Positions 6,840 through 14,772 of a DNA stretch of 27,672 nt are shown piece by piece. The stretch lies in NCBI GenBank assembly GCA_959022495.1, contig CAUEYX010000038.1, forward strand, positions 1-27,672, in the 5' to 3' direction. Made by a program: the position numbers and the translations under genes. The notes beneath the pieces were generated by a model. It saw nothing but the letters and a program-made list of their open reading frames with translations. It had not been told where the DNA came from and did no database searches. Every line of letters begins with the position of its first letter. Positions within the stretch are counted from its first letter, which is position 1. This DNA is from an uncultured Lachnospiraceae bacterium. GTDB lineage: Bacteria > Bacillota > Clostridia > Lachnospirales > Lachnospiraceae.

Positions 6840-7740
6840 AACCTTTTTGCGTGTAGCGGATGCAGGCAGCTTTAACAAAGCGGCGGAGGAAGCCTATATT
6901 ACGGCTACGGCTGTTATTAAACAAATCAATCTTTTGGAAGATAGCCTTGGCGTGAAACTGTTTGAGAGGTCACATCGTGGACTTACATTAACAAAAGCAG
7001 GAAAATCTTTGTACCAGGATGCAAAGTATATCATTCAATACTGCAAGGACTCTGTAACACGGGCGAAAAATGCGATGCAGGAAGATACTGCTATGATACG
7101 CATTGGGACCTCTCCTATGACACCGGCGCAGCTTCTGATGCAGATTTGGCCGCAGATTCAGGAGCAATGCCCTGAATTGAAATTTCAAATCATCCCTTAT
7201 GAAAACACGCTGGAAAATGCCCGTGAAATCCTGGCTAACCTGGGAAAAAATATTGATGTGGTCGGGGGAATCTTTGATGAGACCATGCTGGATTTAAGAC
7301 GGTGCGCCGGTCTGGAGCTATCCCGTGAGCCTTTTTGCTGCGCCGTTTCCATTCACCACAGGCTTGCTGCAAAGGACAAATTACAAATACAGGATTTATA
7401 CGGTGAGAATTTACTTTTGATACACCGGGAATGGAGCCATTATGTAGATCAGCTCCGGGATGATCTTTGGCGGAACCACCCACAGATTCATATTGTGGAT
7501 TTTGATTTTTATAATATGGACATTTTCAATCGCTGTGAAAACAGCTATGATGTTTTGCTGGCAATTCCGGGATGGGCAAACGTACACCCTCTTTTGAAGG
7601 TCATTCCTGTGGAATGGAATCACAGCATTCCATATGGATTGCTTCATTCACCCCAACCATCGGATTCAGTAAAACGCTTTCTTTTAGCAGCGAAGAACGT
7701 CACAAAGTCTAATACCCCGACACAAGCATCGGGGTATTAG
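6820..7740 (+). CDS. LysR-family transcriptional regulator
   Basis: A 306-residue LysR-type protein of usual length. The N-terminal winged HTH is clear (QLETFLRVADAGSFNKAAEEAY, then TATAVIKQINLLEDSLGVKLFERSHRGLTLTKAG). From about residue 85 comes the ligand-binding domain, with IRIGTSPMTPAQL and a divergent second half. AGGAGGTG (6806-6813) sets the start at 6820 rather than the in-frame ATG at 6760. LysR proteins usually control an adjacent operon in response to a small molecule; the downstream redox/hydrolase cluster is the natural target. The last codons lie inside a 14-bp hairpin, so the C-terminus may have been altered at a junction. The ligand is unknown. Confidence 0.92.
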   Translation: MYNPQLETFLRVADAGSFNKAAEEAYITATAVIKQINLLEDSLGVKLFERSHRGLTLTKAGKSLYQDAKYIIQYCKDSVTRAKNAMQEDTAMIRIGTSPMTPAQLLMQIWPQIQEQCPELKFQIIPYENTLENAREILANLGKNIDVVGGIFDETMLDLRRCAGLELSREPFCCAVSIHHRLAAKDKLQIQDLYGENLLLIHREWSHYVDQLRDDLWRNHPQIHIVDFDFYNMDIFNRCENSYDVLLAIPGWANVHPLLKVIPVEWNHSIPYGLLHSPQPSDSVKRFLLAAKNVTKSNTPTQASGY

Positions 7741-7742
7741 AC
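7707..7742 (+). repeat. 14-bp hairpin covering the LysR stop codon
   Basis: GTCTAATACCCCGA (7707-7720) pairs perfectly with TCGGGGTATTAGAC (7729-7742) around CACAAGCA. The LysR stop TAG lies inside the right arm. No T-run follows, so it is a poor intrinsic terminator. The true terminator is about 100 nt further on. Confidence 0.75.
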
Positions 7743-7811
7743 CCTTGCAGCAGTCGCCAAATAGACATGCAAGCATGTCCGCTTGGCTCGTTGCTCGTGG
7801 GAATAAAAAGT

Positions 7812-7835
7812 AGTTATAACCTTTGAGTAATAACT
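7812..7835. promoter_or_regulatory. Candidate LysR operator
   Basis: AGTTAT (7812-7817) and ATAACT (7830-7835) form an inverted repeat with a 12-nt spacer, close to the T-N11-A pattern of LysR boxes. It lies between the regulator and its likely target operon, upstream of the TATAAT at 7876. The assignment is tentative because the spacing is one base longer than the classic motif. Confidence 0.3.
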
Positions 7836-7843
7836 GGTGAACT

Positions 7844-7877
7844 AATCGAGACTTCTGAGGAAGCCTCGATTTTTTTA
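7844..7877 (+). terminator. Intrinsic terminator after the LysR gene
   Basis: AATCGAG (7844-7850) pairs with CTCGATT (7865-7871), with an inner CTTC/GAAG stem and TGAG loop, and runs into seven Ts (7870-7876). It separates the regulator transcript from the cargo operon. Confidence 0.85.
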
Positions 7878-7881
7878 TAAT
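7876..7881 (+). promoter_or_regulatory. Putative -10 of the island cargo operon
   Basis: A perfect TATAAT sits at the end of the terminator T-run, 52 nt before the flavin reductase ATG. The -35 region 17 nt upstream (TTCTGA, 7853-7858) is poor and buried in the terminator stem. This is consistent with an activator-dependent promoter, as expected for LysR control. Confidence 0.45.
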
Positions 7882-7933
7882 AGAAGCAGGAACCAGAAAT
7901 AAACCGGTTTCACAACTGTAAGGAGGACACAAA

Positions 7934-8383
7934 ATGAGTATTTTATTTATCAATGGAAGCCCGAATAAGAACGGAAATACTGTCTCACTGGCAAATACGC
8001 TGATGGACGGAAAGGATTACCGGACGCTCCATCTGGTGGATTACAAGCTGTACGGTTACGGGCAGAACTTTGCGGACGATCAGTTTGCTGAAATCCTGAA
8101 AAGTATGAAGGAAGCAGATGCCATTGTGATTGGTTCCCCTGTTTATTGGCATAGTATGTGCGGTTTAGTCAGAAATTTAATCGACCGCTTTTATGGCCCG
8201 GTGAGCGAAGGGGAGCTGGGAGGAAAAAAATTCGTCTTTTTGTTCCAGGGCGCTGCTCCGGAAAAATGGATGTTGGAAAAGGCCGAGTACACCATGAGCC
8301 GTTTTGCCCGGATGTACGGCATGGAGTATGTCGGAATGGCAACAAACGAGGCAGAAGCGAAAAAAATGTCGAAAAAAATATGA
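7934..8383 (+). CDS. Flavodoxin-fold NAD(P)H-dependent FMN reductase
   Basis: A 149-residue cytoplasmic protein opening ILFINGSPNKNGNTVSLAN, the FMN phosphate-binding loop of the NADPH-dependent FMN reductase family. It is followed by the GSPVYWHSMCGLVRNLIDRFYG motif that packs against the isoalloxazine ring. No signal peptide is present. The family reduces free flavins, quinones or nitro/azo compounds with NAD(P)H. It is somewhat short, ending in a Lys-rich tail after the last beta-alpha unit. An AAGGAGG lies 7 nt before the ATG. It is the first gene of the island cargo cluster and could feed electrons into the downstream redox proteins. The substrate is unknown. Confidence 0.88.
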   Translation: MSILFINGSPNKNGNTVSLANTLMDGKDYRTLHLVDYKLYGYGQNFADDQFAEILKSMKEADAIVIGSPVYWHSMCGLVRNLIDRFYGPVSEGELGGKKFVFLFQGAAPEKWMLEKAEYTMSRFARMYGMEYVGMATNEAEAKKMSKKI

Positions 8384-8413
8384 TGCACATCCTTTGCGGG
8401 AGGAGGTGATGAA

Positions 8414-9472
8414 GTGAGAAATCTGTTTTTCAGCATTTCGATTCTGTGCATATTGGTTTGCTTTGCCTCGTGCAGTGCGGTTGGGAATACAGACAATCAC
8501 CTTTCTGATGCGGAATCCGCAAATCCAGTACAGGAACAGACACAGAGTGACCAGGAGGAAAATCCAATGCAGGCTGCCGGTGAACCATATACAGAAGATA
8601 CAAGAATATCCGATGTGATAAATGATCCTGTTTTCGGGGATTATGGCGGGTTGATTTTCCCTGTGAACAGCGGATATTACAGTGGCGACACGTTAGGGGA
8701 CTTTAGCCTTACCTGGTACAGCCACATTGATGCGGATAAAACAGTGGAAATCGCAAATTATTTCAAAACTCATGCGGTCGCCGGTGATACGGTTTTCTAT
8801 GACATTTACACGGAGGAAGAAAAGGCGGCTGATCCAGAGAAAGAGGATACAGGATTATTCTTCTTCAAAGGAACTCCCGGAGAAAGATTCGCTGTATGTA
8901 ATGCGGGCGGAGGTTTTGCTTATGTAGCTGCCATGCACGACAGTTTCCCCCATGCTTTGGAATTGTCGAAAAAAGGCTACAATGCCTTTGCTCTCATTTA
9001 TCGCCCCGGTTGGGATACCGCAGTGGAGGATCTGGCGAGAGCCATCAGCTTCATTTTTGAACACGCTGAGGAATTGGAAATAGACACCGACTGCTACTCA
9101 CTTTGGGGCGGTTCGGCTGGTGGCCGGATGGCGGCTTACCTTGCATCCTACGGCCCCGCAGCCTTTGGCGGGAACGAATTGCCAAAGCCGGGAACCGCAG
9201 TCATTCAGTATACCGGCCATAGCGAATATACGCAGGATGACCCGCCTACCTACAGTTGCGTGGGGGATCGTGATGGAATCGCAAGCTGGCGCACCATGCA
9301 AAATCGCCTGAATGCCATGTCTGCTGTCGGCATCGACACAGAGTTTCATGTATATGAAGGACTCGGCCACGGGTTTGGGCTTGGCGCCGGAACAGCAGCC
9401 GAGGGCTGGATTGATGATGCAGTTGCTTTTTGGGAAAAACAAATGAATGAATCGGAGGAGAATGCAGAATGA
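8414..9472 (+). CDS. Lipoprotein alpha/beta hydrolase (esterase)
   Basis: A 352-residue protein with a signal peptide and lipobox ending FASC (Cys20 lipidated), so it should be anchored on the outer face of the membrane. An acidic linker is followed by an alpha/beta hydrolase domain. The nucleophile elbow is GGSAG (Ser234), there is an acid-loop candidate in VGDRDGIASW, and the C-terminal GLGHGFG carries the catalytic His319. The pattern resembles BD-FAE/acetyl-esterase-type carboxylesterases. The start is a GTG at 8414, 5 nt after AGGAGGTG. The stop overlaps the next gene by 4 nt (ATGA), a sign of translational coupling. The substrate ester is not known. Confidence 0.85.
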   Translation: MRNLFFSISILCILVCFASCSAVGNTDNHLSDAESANPVQEQTQSDQEENPMQAAGEPYTEDTRISDVINDPVFGDYGGLIFPVNSGYYSGDTLGDFSLTWYSHIDADKTVEIANYFKTHAVAGDTVFYDIYTEEEKAADPEKEDTGLFFFKGTPGERFAVCNAGGGFAYVAAMHDSFPHALELSKKGYNAFALIYRPGWDTAVEDLARAISFIFEHAEELEIDTDCYSLWGGSAGGRMAAYLASYGPAAFGGNELPKPGTAVIQYTGHSEYTQDDPPTYSCVGDRDGIASWRTMQNRLNAMSAVGIDTEFHVYEGLGHGFGLGAGTAAEGWIDDAVAFWEKQMNESEENAE

Positions 9473-10620
9473 ACAACTTTATCTTTGAAAACAAAACCAA
9501 AGTTTATTTCGGCAAGGGGTGTGCAAAAGAATACCTGACCTGTCTGTTAAAAAAGTATGGGAACCATGTCATGCTCGCTTATGGCGGCGGCTCCATCAAG
9601 AAAAATGGCCTTTATGATGAACTGATGGATTATCTGAAACGGGCAGAAAAAACAGTCACGGAATTTTCCGGAATCATGTCAAATCCAACTTATGCGAAAG
9701 TGAAGGAAGGCGCAAAACTCGCAAAGGATAACAAAATCGATTTGATTCTGGCAGTTGGCGGAGGCTCCGTCATCGACTGTTGTAAAATTGTGTCGGCGCA
9801 GGCAAAGACCGACCGGGATATTTGGGAGATGGAGTTTACTCAGCACACTTATCCCACAGAGTTTGTTCCTATGATTGCCATTGTTACCGCTGCCGGAACG
9901 GGGGCGGAAATGAACAACGGCGCGGTGATTACCAACGAGGAAAAGAAAATCAAGGCGGGTGTTCTCGGCGCGCAGGCGGATGTGGCCATGCTGGATGTGA
10001 GCTATACCATGTCCCTGCCCATGAAGCAGGTTATCTCCGGCGCTTTTGACACACTGAGCCACTGTATGGAAACCTATTTCGGCAAGCCGGAGGAAAACAA
10101 CCTTTCGGATGACATCAATGAAGCAATTATGCGGTCGGTCATTCGTAATATGCGCATACTTCTGTCCGAGCCACAGAATGAGATGGCACGAAGCGAGCTG
10201 ATGTGGGCATCCTCAATGGGAGAAAACGGTATTCTGAAGATCGGGAAGATTACGGATTTTCAGGCGCATCAGATCGAACACCAGCTTGGGGCCTATACGG
10301 ACTGCAACCACGGACAGGGCCTTGCGGTGATCCATCCGGTTCTTTACCGTCATATCTACAAAGAAGGAATTCCCCGCTTTGCCCGGTTTGGGCGGAATGT
10401 GTGGGGAGCTGACGGTACGGAGGAAGAAGCCGCCCTTGCAGGAATCCACGCTCTGGCGGATTTCATCAAAGAAATGGGACTGCCGACGACCTTCCGGGAA
10501 ATGGGGATTACGGATGAAAGCATCTTGCGCCCTGTGGCAGACAGCACCAACGTTACGGCAGGCTGCTGCAAAAAGTTGTCCCAGGAAGAAATCTATCAGA
10601 TTCTGATGGAAGCCTTTTGA
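9469..10620 (+). CDS. Iron-containing alcohol dehydrogenase, YqhD/BdhA-like
   Basis: A 383-residue group III alcohol dehydrogenase. The N-terminal Rossmann half contains YGGGSIKKNGLYDEL, the YqhD-type NADPH region, and AVGGGSVIDCCK. The metal site is intact: Asp194, His198, His267 and His281, the same numbering as E. coli YqhD. Such enzymes reduce a broad range of aldehydes to alcohols with NADPH, using Fe or Zn, in the cytoplasm. It overlaps the preceding esterase by 4 nt and is followed after 24 nt by a lipoprotein flavodoxin. In context it may remove aldehydes produced or imported by the cluster. Exact substrate and metal are unknown. Confidence 0.93.
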   Translation: MNNFIFENKTKVYFGKGCAKEYLTCLLKKYGNHVMLAYGGGSIKKNGLYDELMDYLKRAEKTVTEFSGIMSNPTYAKVKEGAKLAKDNKIDLILAVGGGSVIDCCKIVSAQAKTDRDIWEMEFTQHTYPTEFVPMIAIVTAAGTGAEMNNGAVITNEEKKIKAGVLGAQADVAMLDVSYTMSLPMKQVISGAFDTLSHCMETYFGKPEENNLSDDINEAIMRSVIRNMRILLSEPQNEMARSELMWASSMGENGILKIGKITDFQAHQIEHQLGAYTDCNHGQGLAVIHPVLYRHIYKEGIPRFARFGRNVWGADGTEEEAALAGIHALADFIKEMGLPTTFREMGITDESILRPVADSTNVTAGCCKKLSQEEIYQILMEAF

Positions 10621-10644
10621 AAGAAACCATAGGAGGAATTCACA

Positions 10645-11394
10645 ATGAAAAAGATAACCGCATTGATTATGAGCTTACTGATGATAACCAGTCTGGCCGC
10701 CTGCGGCAGTAATGAAGCTGACACATCTGCCCCCGCTGATCTTGAATCCGATGAGACAGAAAGTGTTCAAACTTCCGAACCGGAAAGCGCACCATCATCA
10801 GAGCCGGAAAGCGAAACTGCTGGGGGCTCCGGCAGCAATACTTTGGTCGTTTACTTTTCCATGCCGGAAACAACAAATCCAGATGAAAGCAGCATGACAG
10901 AAGAAGAACGCAACAGCACCGTTATTATTGATGGTGAGGCGCTGGGAAATACCCAGTATGTGGCCTATGTCATTCAGGAGAATACCGGAGCCGATCTGTT
11001 CCGTATCGAGCCGGAGGTTCCTTATCCAACAGACCATGATACGCTGGTAGATCAGGCAGCGGAGGAACAGGATAATGGAGCCCGCCCTGCAATCAAAGAT
11101 ACGATTGAAAACTTCGACCAGTACGATACGGTTTTTGTCGGTTATCCGAACTGGTGGGGTGACATGCCAATGATTCTTTACACATTCTTTGATACTTATG
11201 ATTTTTCCGGCAAAACCATCATCCCGTTCAATACCCACGGCGGCAGCGGTTTCTCGAATACAATCGACACGATCGCAGAGTTGGAACCCGATGCAACTAT
11301 CTATGAGGATGGCTTTACCGTATCCAGAAATAACGTGCAGGAGGCAGAACCGGATATTGTTGATTGGTTAAAAGACGCTGGGTATGCCAAATAA
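10645..11394 (+). CDS. Lipoprotein flavodoxin with an expanded FMN loop
   Basis: A 249-residue protein with a lipoprotein signal ending LAAC (Cys20), a Ser/Glu/Pro-rich linker to about residue 65, then a flavodoxin fold: TLVVYFSMPETTN, FDQYDTVFVGYPNWWGDMPM and FSGKTIIPFNTHGG. In ordinary flavodoxins the strand is followed at once by the T/SxTGNT phosphate loop. Here about 26 residues intervene before GEALGNTQYVAYV, so the phosphate loop is displaced to ALGNTQ. The lipobox implies an extracytoplasmic redox protein. An AGGAGG precedes the ATG by about 9 nt. Its partner, the second flavodoxin, follows after 24 nt. Confidence 0.88.
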   Translation: MKKITALIMSLLMITSLAACGSNEADTSAPADLESDETESVQTSEPESAPSSEPESETAGGSGSNTLVVYFSMPETTNPDESSMTEEERNSTVIIDGEALGNTQYVAYVIQENTGADLFRIEPEVPYPTDHDTLVDQAAEEQDNGARPAIKDTIENFDQYDTVFVGYPNWWGDMPMILYTFFDTYDFSGKTIIPFNTHGGSGFSNTIDTIAELEPDATIYEDGFTVSRNNVQEAEPDIVDWLKDAGYAK

Positions 11395-11418
11395 ATAACG
11401 AAAAGGAGATGCTTAATT

Positions 11419-12096
11419 ATGAAGAAATTACTTTCTATCACACTTTGTGTACTCATGGTTTTGGGACTTGCCGCCTGCGGCAGCAATAACGGGCAGCAGA
11501 ACGATACTTCTTCTGCCACAGAGCAGTCGGCGCAGGAAACTCCCGCACCGACTGAAAGTGAAGAACCTTCCGATACGACGGATACTGCTGAAAATCCGGA
11601 TCAATCATCTGGTGGTAAAACACTTGTTGTCTACTATTCTGCCACCGGGAACACGAAAGCCGTAGCTGAGACCATTGCCGAAGCCGCAGGTGCAGATACC
11701 TTTGAACTGATTCCTACAGAAGTTTACTCAAATGAAGATTTGAACTGGACGAACAGCGACAGCCGTGTTTCCCGTGAGCATGAAGATGAATCTCTGAGGG
11801 ATGTCCCTTTGACGGAAACCACTGTGGAAAATTGGGATGAATATGATACTGTATTGATCGGCTACCCGATTTGGTGGGGGATTGCCGCATGGCCGGTGGA
11901 TAACTTCATAAAAGCAAATGATTTTACAGGCAAAACAGTGATTCCGTTCTGTACTGCTGCCTCCTCCGGGATTGGACGAAGCGGCGAATTACTGGAAGAG
12001 ATGGCGGGAACTGGTGACTGGCAGGAGGGAATCCGTTTCCGTGAAAATCCGAGCGAAGATGATGTTGTGTCATGGGTGGAAGGCCTCGGCCTCTAA
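11419..12096 (+). CDS. Lipoprotein flavodoxin with canonical FMN loop
   Basis: A 225-residue protein: lipoprotein signal ending LAAC (Cys20), a low-complexity Thr/Glu/Ser linker to about residue 66, and a flavodoxin domain. The FMN phosphate loop YSATGNTKAVAE is canonical. YDTVLIGYPIWWGIAAW and FTGKTVIPFCTAASSGIG give the isoalloxazine-contacting loops. It is probably tethered outside the membrane and carries FMN. Flavodoxins normally shuttle electrons in the cytosol, so export is notable. It is a paralogue of the preceding flavodoxin, with the same signal and similar domain order. The DUF4405-like membrane protein begins 4 nt after its stop codon. Confidence 0.9.
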   Translation: MKKLLSITLCVLMVLGLAACGSNNGQQNDTSSATEQSAQETPAPTESEEPSDTTDTAENPDQSSGGKTLVVYYSATGNTKAVAETIAEAAGADTFELIPTEVYSNEDLNWTNSDSRVSREHEDESLRDVPLTETTVENWDEYDTVLIGYPIWWGIAAWPVDNFIKANDFTGKTVIPFCTAASSGIGRSGELLEEMAGTGDWQEGIRFRENPSEDDVVSWVEGLGL

Positions 12097-12099
12097 GTT

Positions 12100-12783
12100 A
12101 TGAAGAAAAAGCAAATTACGAAAATAGCAGTTGATTTCCTCATGACTGTCCTCCTGCTTTTCCTGATGACTTATGAACATATCGGGCAGGGCTTTCATGA
12201 ATGGATCGGCTGCGGGATGTTCCTGCTGTTTATCCTGCACCACTTACTGAATGGCAGATGGCTCATGGCGGTCTGCAGAGGAAGGTATACGCCATACCGT
12301 ATTGTACAGACACTGCTTGTCCTTCTGATTTTTTGCAGTATGCTCAGCTCCATGTTAAGCGGGATATTCCTTTCCCAGACAGTATTTGTATCCTTGGAAC
12401 TGAGTGCAGAGTGGGCAAACGCTGTTCATATGCTGTGTGCCTACTGGGGATTTGTATGGATGAGTCTGCACCTGGGCTTGCACTGGAGTATGATCATGGG
12501 CATGCTGAATAAAGCACCTTTGAAATCAACAAAAGCGGTTAAAATGATTCTTCGATTGATGGGGCCTTGTATAGCAGGGTATGGAATTTACGCTTTTATC
12601 GCAAGGGATTTTCCAATGTATATGACACTCAAATACCATTTTGCCCTGTTTGACTATGAAGAACCGCTTATTTATTATCTGCTCGACCACGCTGCCATTA
12701 TGGGATTATTTATTGGCCTCGGTCACTATCTTGGAAAACTGCTGCGTTACAGAAAAAAACAGCCAAAGAAGGCAGAAGCATGA
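12100..12783 (+). CDS. DUF4405-like multi-pass membrane protein (cytochrome b style)
   Basis: A 227-residue integral membrane protein with about six hydrophobic helices (near residues 8-27, 37-55, 65-90, 105-125, 148-168 and 190-212). Histidines cluster at or near helix ends: His27, His33, His47-His48, His110, His124, His128, His197 and His209. This matches the DUF4405/cytochrome b-like electron-transfer pattern, where paired His ligate heme. It starts 4 nt after the flavodoxin stop, so the two are probably co-translated. It could pass electrons across the membrane to the anchored flavodoxins. Heme binding is not proven by sequence; no CxxCH is present. Confidence 0.75.
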   Translation: MKKKQITKIAVDFLMTVLLLFLMTYEHIGQGFHEWIGCGMFLLFILHHLLNGRWLMAVCRGRYTPYRIVQTLLVLLIFCSMLSSMLSGIFLSQTVFVSLELSAEWANAVHMLCAYWGFVWMSLHLGLHWSMIMGMLNKAPLKSTKAVKMILRLMGPCIAGYGIYAFIARDFPMYMTLKYHFALFDYEEPLIYYLLDHAAIMGLFIGLGHYLGKLLRYRKKQPKKAEA

Positions 12784-12811
12784 GAAAAAACGAATAAAGG
12801 AGGCGAATATT

Positions 12812-13828
12812 ATGAAATACAGAACACTTGGAAAGAATCTTACTGTCTCCGCAGTTGGGCTTGGCTGCATGGGGATGAGCCACGCTTACGGCGCACCGGC
12901 AGATAAAAAGGAAATGACAGAGCTTCTTTCCCAGGCTGTGGAAATGGGATATACCTTTTTTGACACAGCGGAAGTTTATGGAACACCGGAAAATCCTCAC
13001 GACAATGAAGAACTGGTGGGAGCTGCATTGAAACCTTTTCGCAGCAAAATTGTGCTTGCCACAAAATTTGGCATTCATTTTGACGAGAGCAGCCCGCAGG
13101 TCAACAAGCCCCTTGTACCGGATTCCAGACCGGAAATCATCCGGGCCTCTGTGGACGCTTCTTTGAAAAGGCTTGGAACGGATCATATCGATCTGTATTA
13201 TCAGCACCGTCCCGATCCGAATGTTCCCATTGAAGAGGCAGCCGGTGTGATGGCAGAACTGATAAAGGCAGGGAAAATTACCCATTGGGGGATTTCAGAG
13301 GCAACCGAGGAGACAATCCGGCGGGCCCATGCGGTATGCCCGGTCACCGCCATCCAGAACCGGTATTCCATGATGGCAAGGAGGTATGAAGAACTGTTCC
13401 CGGTATTGGAAGAATTGAATATCGGATATGTGGCATTTTCGCCGCTGGCAAACGGTTTCTTATCCGGGAAATATGATAAAACCAGCATATTTGACAGCAC
13501 CACCGATTACCGGAGCATGATGCCGCAGTTTTCCGGCGAGGGCATGGAACAGAACCGGGAGCTTTTGGAACTGCTCCATAAAATGGCGGAAGAAAAGAAC
13601 GCTACTCCGGCGCAAATCTCTCTGGCATGGATGCTTTGCAAAAAGCCATATATTGTGCCGATTCCCGGTACACGAAAGAAAGACCGTCTTGCGGAGAATG
13701 CAAAGGCTGCTGATGTAGAACTGACTGCCGCAGAGGTCATGGCGCTGGATCATGCGCTTGATAACATGAAAATGTCCGCAGTTTTTGGCGGAACAGAAAT
13801 GAAAAAAGAAAAGGAGAAAACAAAATGA
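12812..13828 (+). CDS. Aldo/keto reductase (338 aa)
   Basis: A cytoplasmic TIM-barrel NADPH oxidoreductase beginning MKYRTLGKNLTVSAVGLGCMGMS, a common start of the AKR13-like group. The catalytic tetrad is intact: Asp51 and Tyr56 in DTAEVYG, Lys85 in LATKFG, His132 in QHRPD. The C-terminal IPGTRKKDRLAENA binds the cofactor 2'-phosphate. It reduces aldehydes or ketones; the substrate is unknown. AAAGGAGG precedes the ATG at 12812, so I reject the in-frame extension to 12641, which runs back into the membrane-protein gene. It overlaps the next reductase by 4 nt (ATGA). Confidence 0.93.
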   Translation: MKYRTLGKNLTVSAVGLGCMGMSHAYGAPADKKEMTELLSQAVEMGYTFFDTAEVYGTPENPHDNEELVGAALKPFRSKIVLATKFGIHFDESSPQVNKPLVPDSRPEIIRASVDASLKRLGTDHIDLYYQHRPDPNVPIEEAAGVMAELIKAGKITHWGISEATEETIRRAHAVCPVTAIQNRYSMMARRYEELFPVLEELNIGYVAFSPLANGFLSGKYDKTSIFDSTTDYRSMMPQFSGEGMEQNRELLELLHKMAEEKNATPAQISLAWMLCKKPYIVPIPGTRKKDRLAENAKAADVELTAAEVMALDHALDNMKMSAVFGGTEMKKEKEKTK

Positions 13829-14679
13829 GCAATCAAATGACTGTAACACTGAACAATGGCGTAAGCATGCCGATGGTTGGCATCGGAACTTTTATGCTGA
13901 ACCCTGACGAGGCAGAGGCGTCCGTTCTCTCTGCGCTGCATGACGGCTATCGCCTGATTGATACCGCCAATGCCTATGTCAATGAAAAGGCTGTGGGCAG
14001 AGCTATCAAAAAATCCGGCGTAGCAAGAGAAGATATTTTTCTGGAAACCAAGCTGTGGCCATCCTTCTATGAGCAGCAGGATGCGGTAGAAAAGACGCTG
14101 AAGCGCCTTGACACCGACTATATTGACCTGTTGTTGATCCATCAGCCCGCCGGAAATTATATTGCGGGATACCGTCTGATGGAGAAGGCTTATAAAGAGG
14201 GCAAAGTAAAGGCCATTGGGCTTTCTAATTTTAATCAGGAGCAGGTGCAGGAAATTCTGGACATCTGTGAAGTGAAACCAGTGATTTTGCAGACGGAGGC
14301 ACACCCTTATCATCAGGAGAACGAATTGAAGGCCTTTCTTGATGAGGAAAAGATTGTGGTACAGGCATGGTATCCACTGGGACACGGTGATGCGTCTTTA
14401 ATCAATGAGCCACTGTTTACCCGCCTTGCAGAAAAGTATGGAAAAAGCAACGCGCAAGTCATTTTGCGCTGGCATGTGCAGGCTGGTAACGTGGTCATTC
14501 CCGGTTCCAAAAATCCGGCGCATATCAAAGCGAATTTTGAACTGTTTGATTTTGCGCTGACCGACGCAGAGATGGCAGAGATTGCCGCCATGAATCAGAA
14601 CAAGCGTTATTATACCAGTACGCCGGAGATGCTTAGGCAGTACGCAAGCATCGTTCCGCCTGTTGACGAACAGAAATAA
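13825..14679 (+). CDS. Aldo/keto reductase, AKR5-like (284 aa)
   Basis: A 284-residue AKR of the 2,5-diketo-gluconate reductase/prostaglandin F synthase type, starting VTLNNGVSMPMVGIGTF. Tetrad residues are Asp46 and Tyr51 (DTANAY), Lys76 (ETKLW) and His106 (IHQPA). The VIPGSKNPAHIKANFELFDF cofactor loop is complete. It is translationally coupled to the preceding reductase through an ATGA overlap, so two different AKR subfamilies are made together. Cytoplasmic and NADPH-dependent by family. Substrate unknown; in context, carbonyl products of ester cleavage are possible. Confidence 0.93.
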   Translation: MSNQMTVTLNNGVSMPMVGIGTFMLNPDEAEASVLSALHDGYRLIDTANAYVNEKAVGRAIKKSGVAREDIFLETKLWPSFYEQQDAVEKTLKRLDTDYIDLLLIHQPAGNYIAGYRLMEKAYKEGKVKAIGLSNFNQEQVQEILDICEVKPVILQTEAHPYHQENELKAFLDEEKIVVQAWYPLGHGDASLINEPLFTRLAEKYGKSNAQVILRWHVQAGNVVIPGSKNPAHIKANFELFDFALTDAEMAEIAAMNQNKRYYTSTPEMLRQYASIVPPVDEQK

Positions 14680-14772
14680 GAACGACACGCAGGCAAAGGC
14701 TGTGAGAAACAGCTTCGGTCTGCCTTGCTGTGAATTTCGCACATGGCAGGCTGCGTAATGGGAGGCATTCAA
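14680..14772 (+). other. Intercistronic gap with hairpin in the island operon
   Basis: GCTGT (14699-14703) pairs with ACAGC (14709-14713) around GAGAA, inside weaker outer pairing of CAGGCA with TGCC. No T-run follows. It may be a processing or stabilising stem dividing the front of the cluster from the two downstream lipoprotein esterases. A separate promoter is not obvious. Confidence 0.35.

Noticed and set aside
13750..14385. 211-codon antisense frame over the AKR genes
   Set aside because: No RBS or recognisable domain. Both + strand AKRs have full catalytic tetrads.
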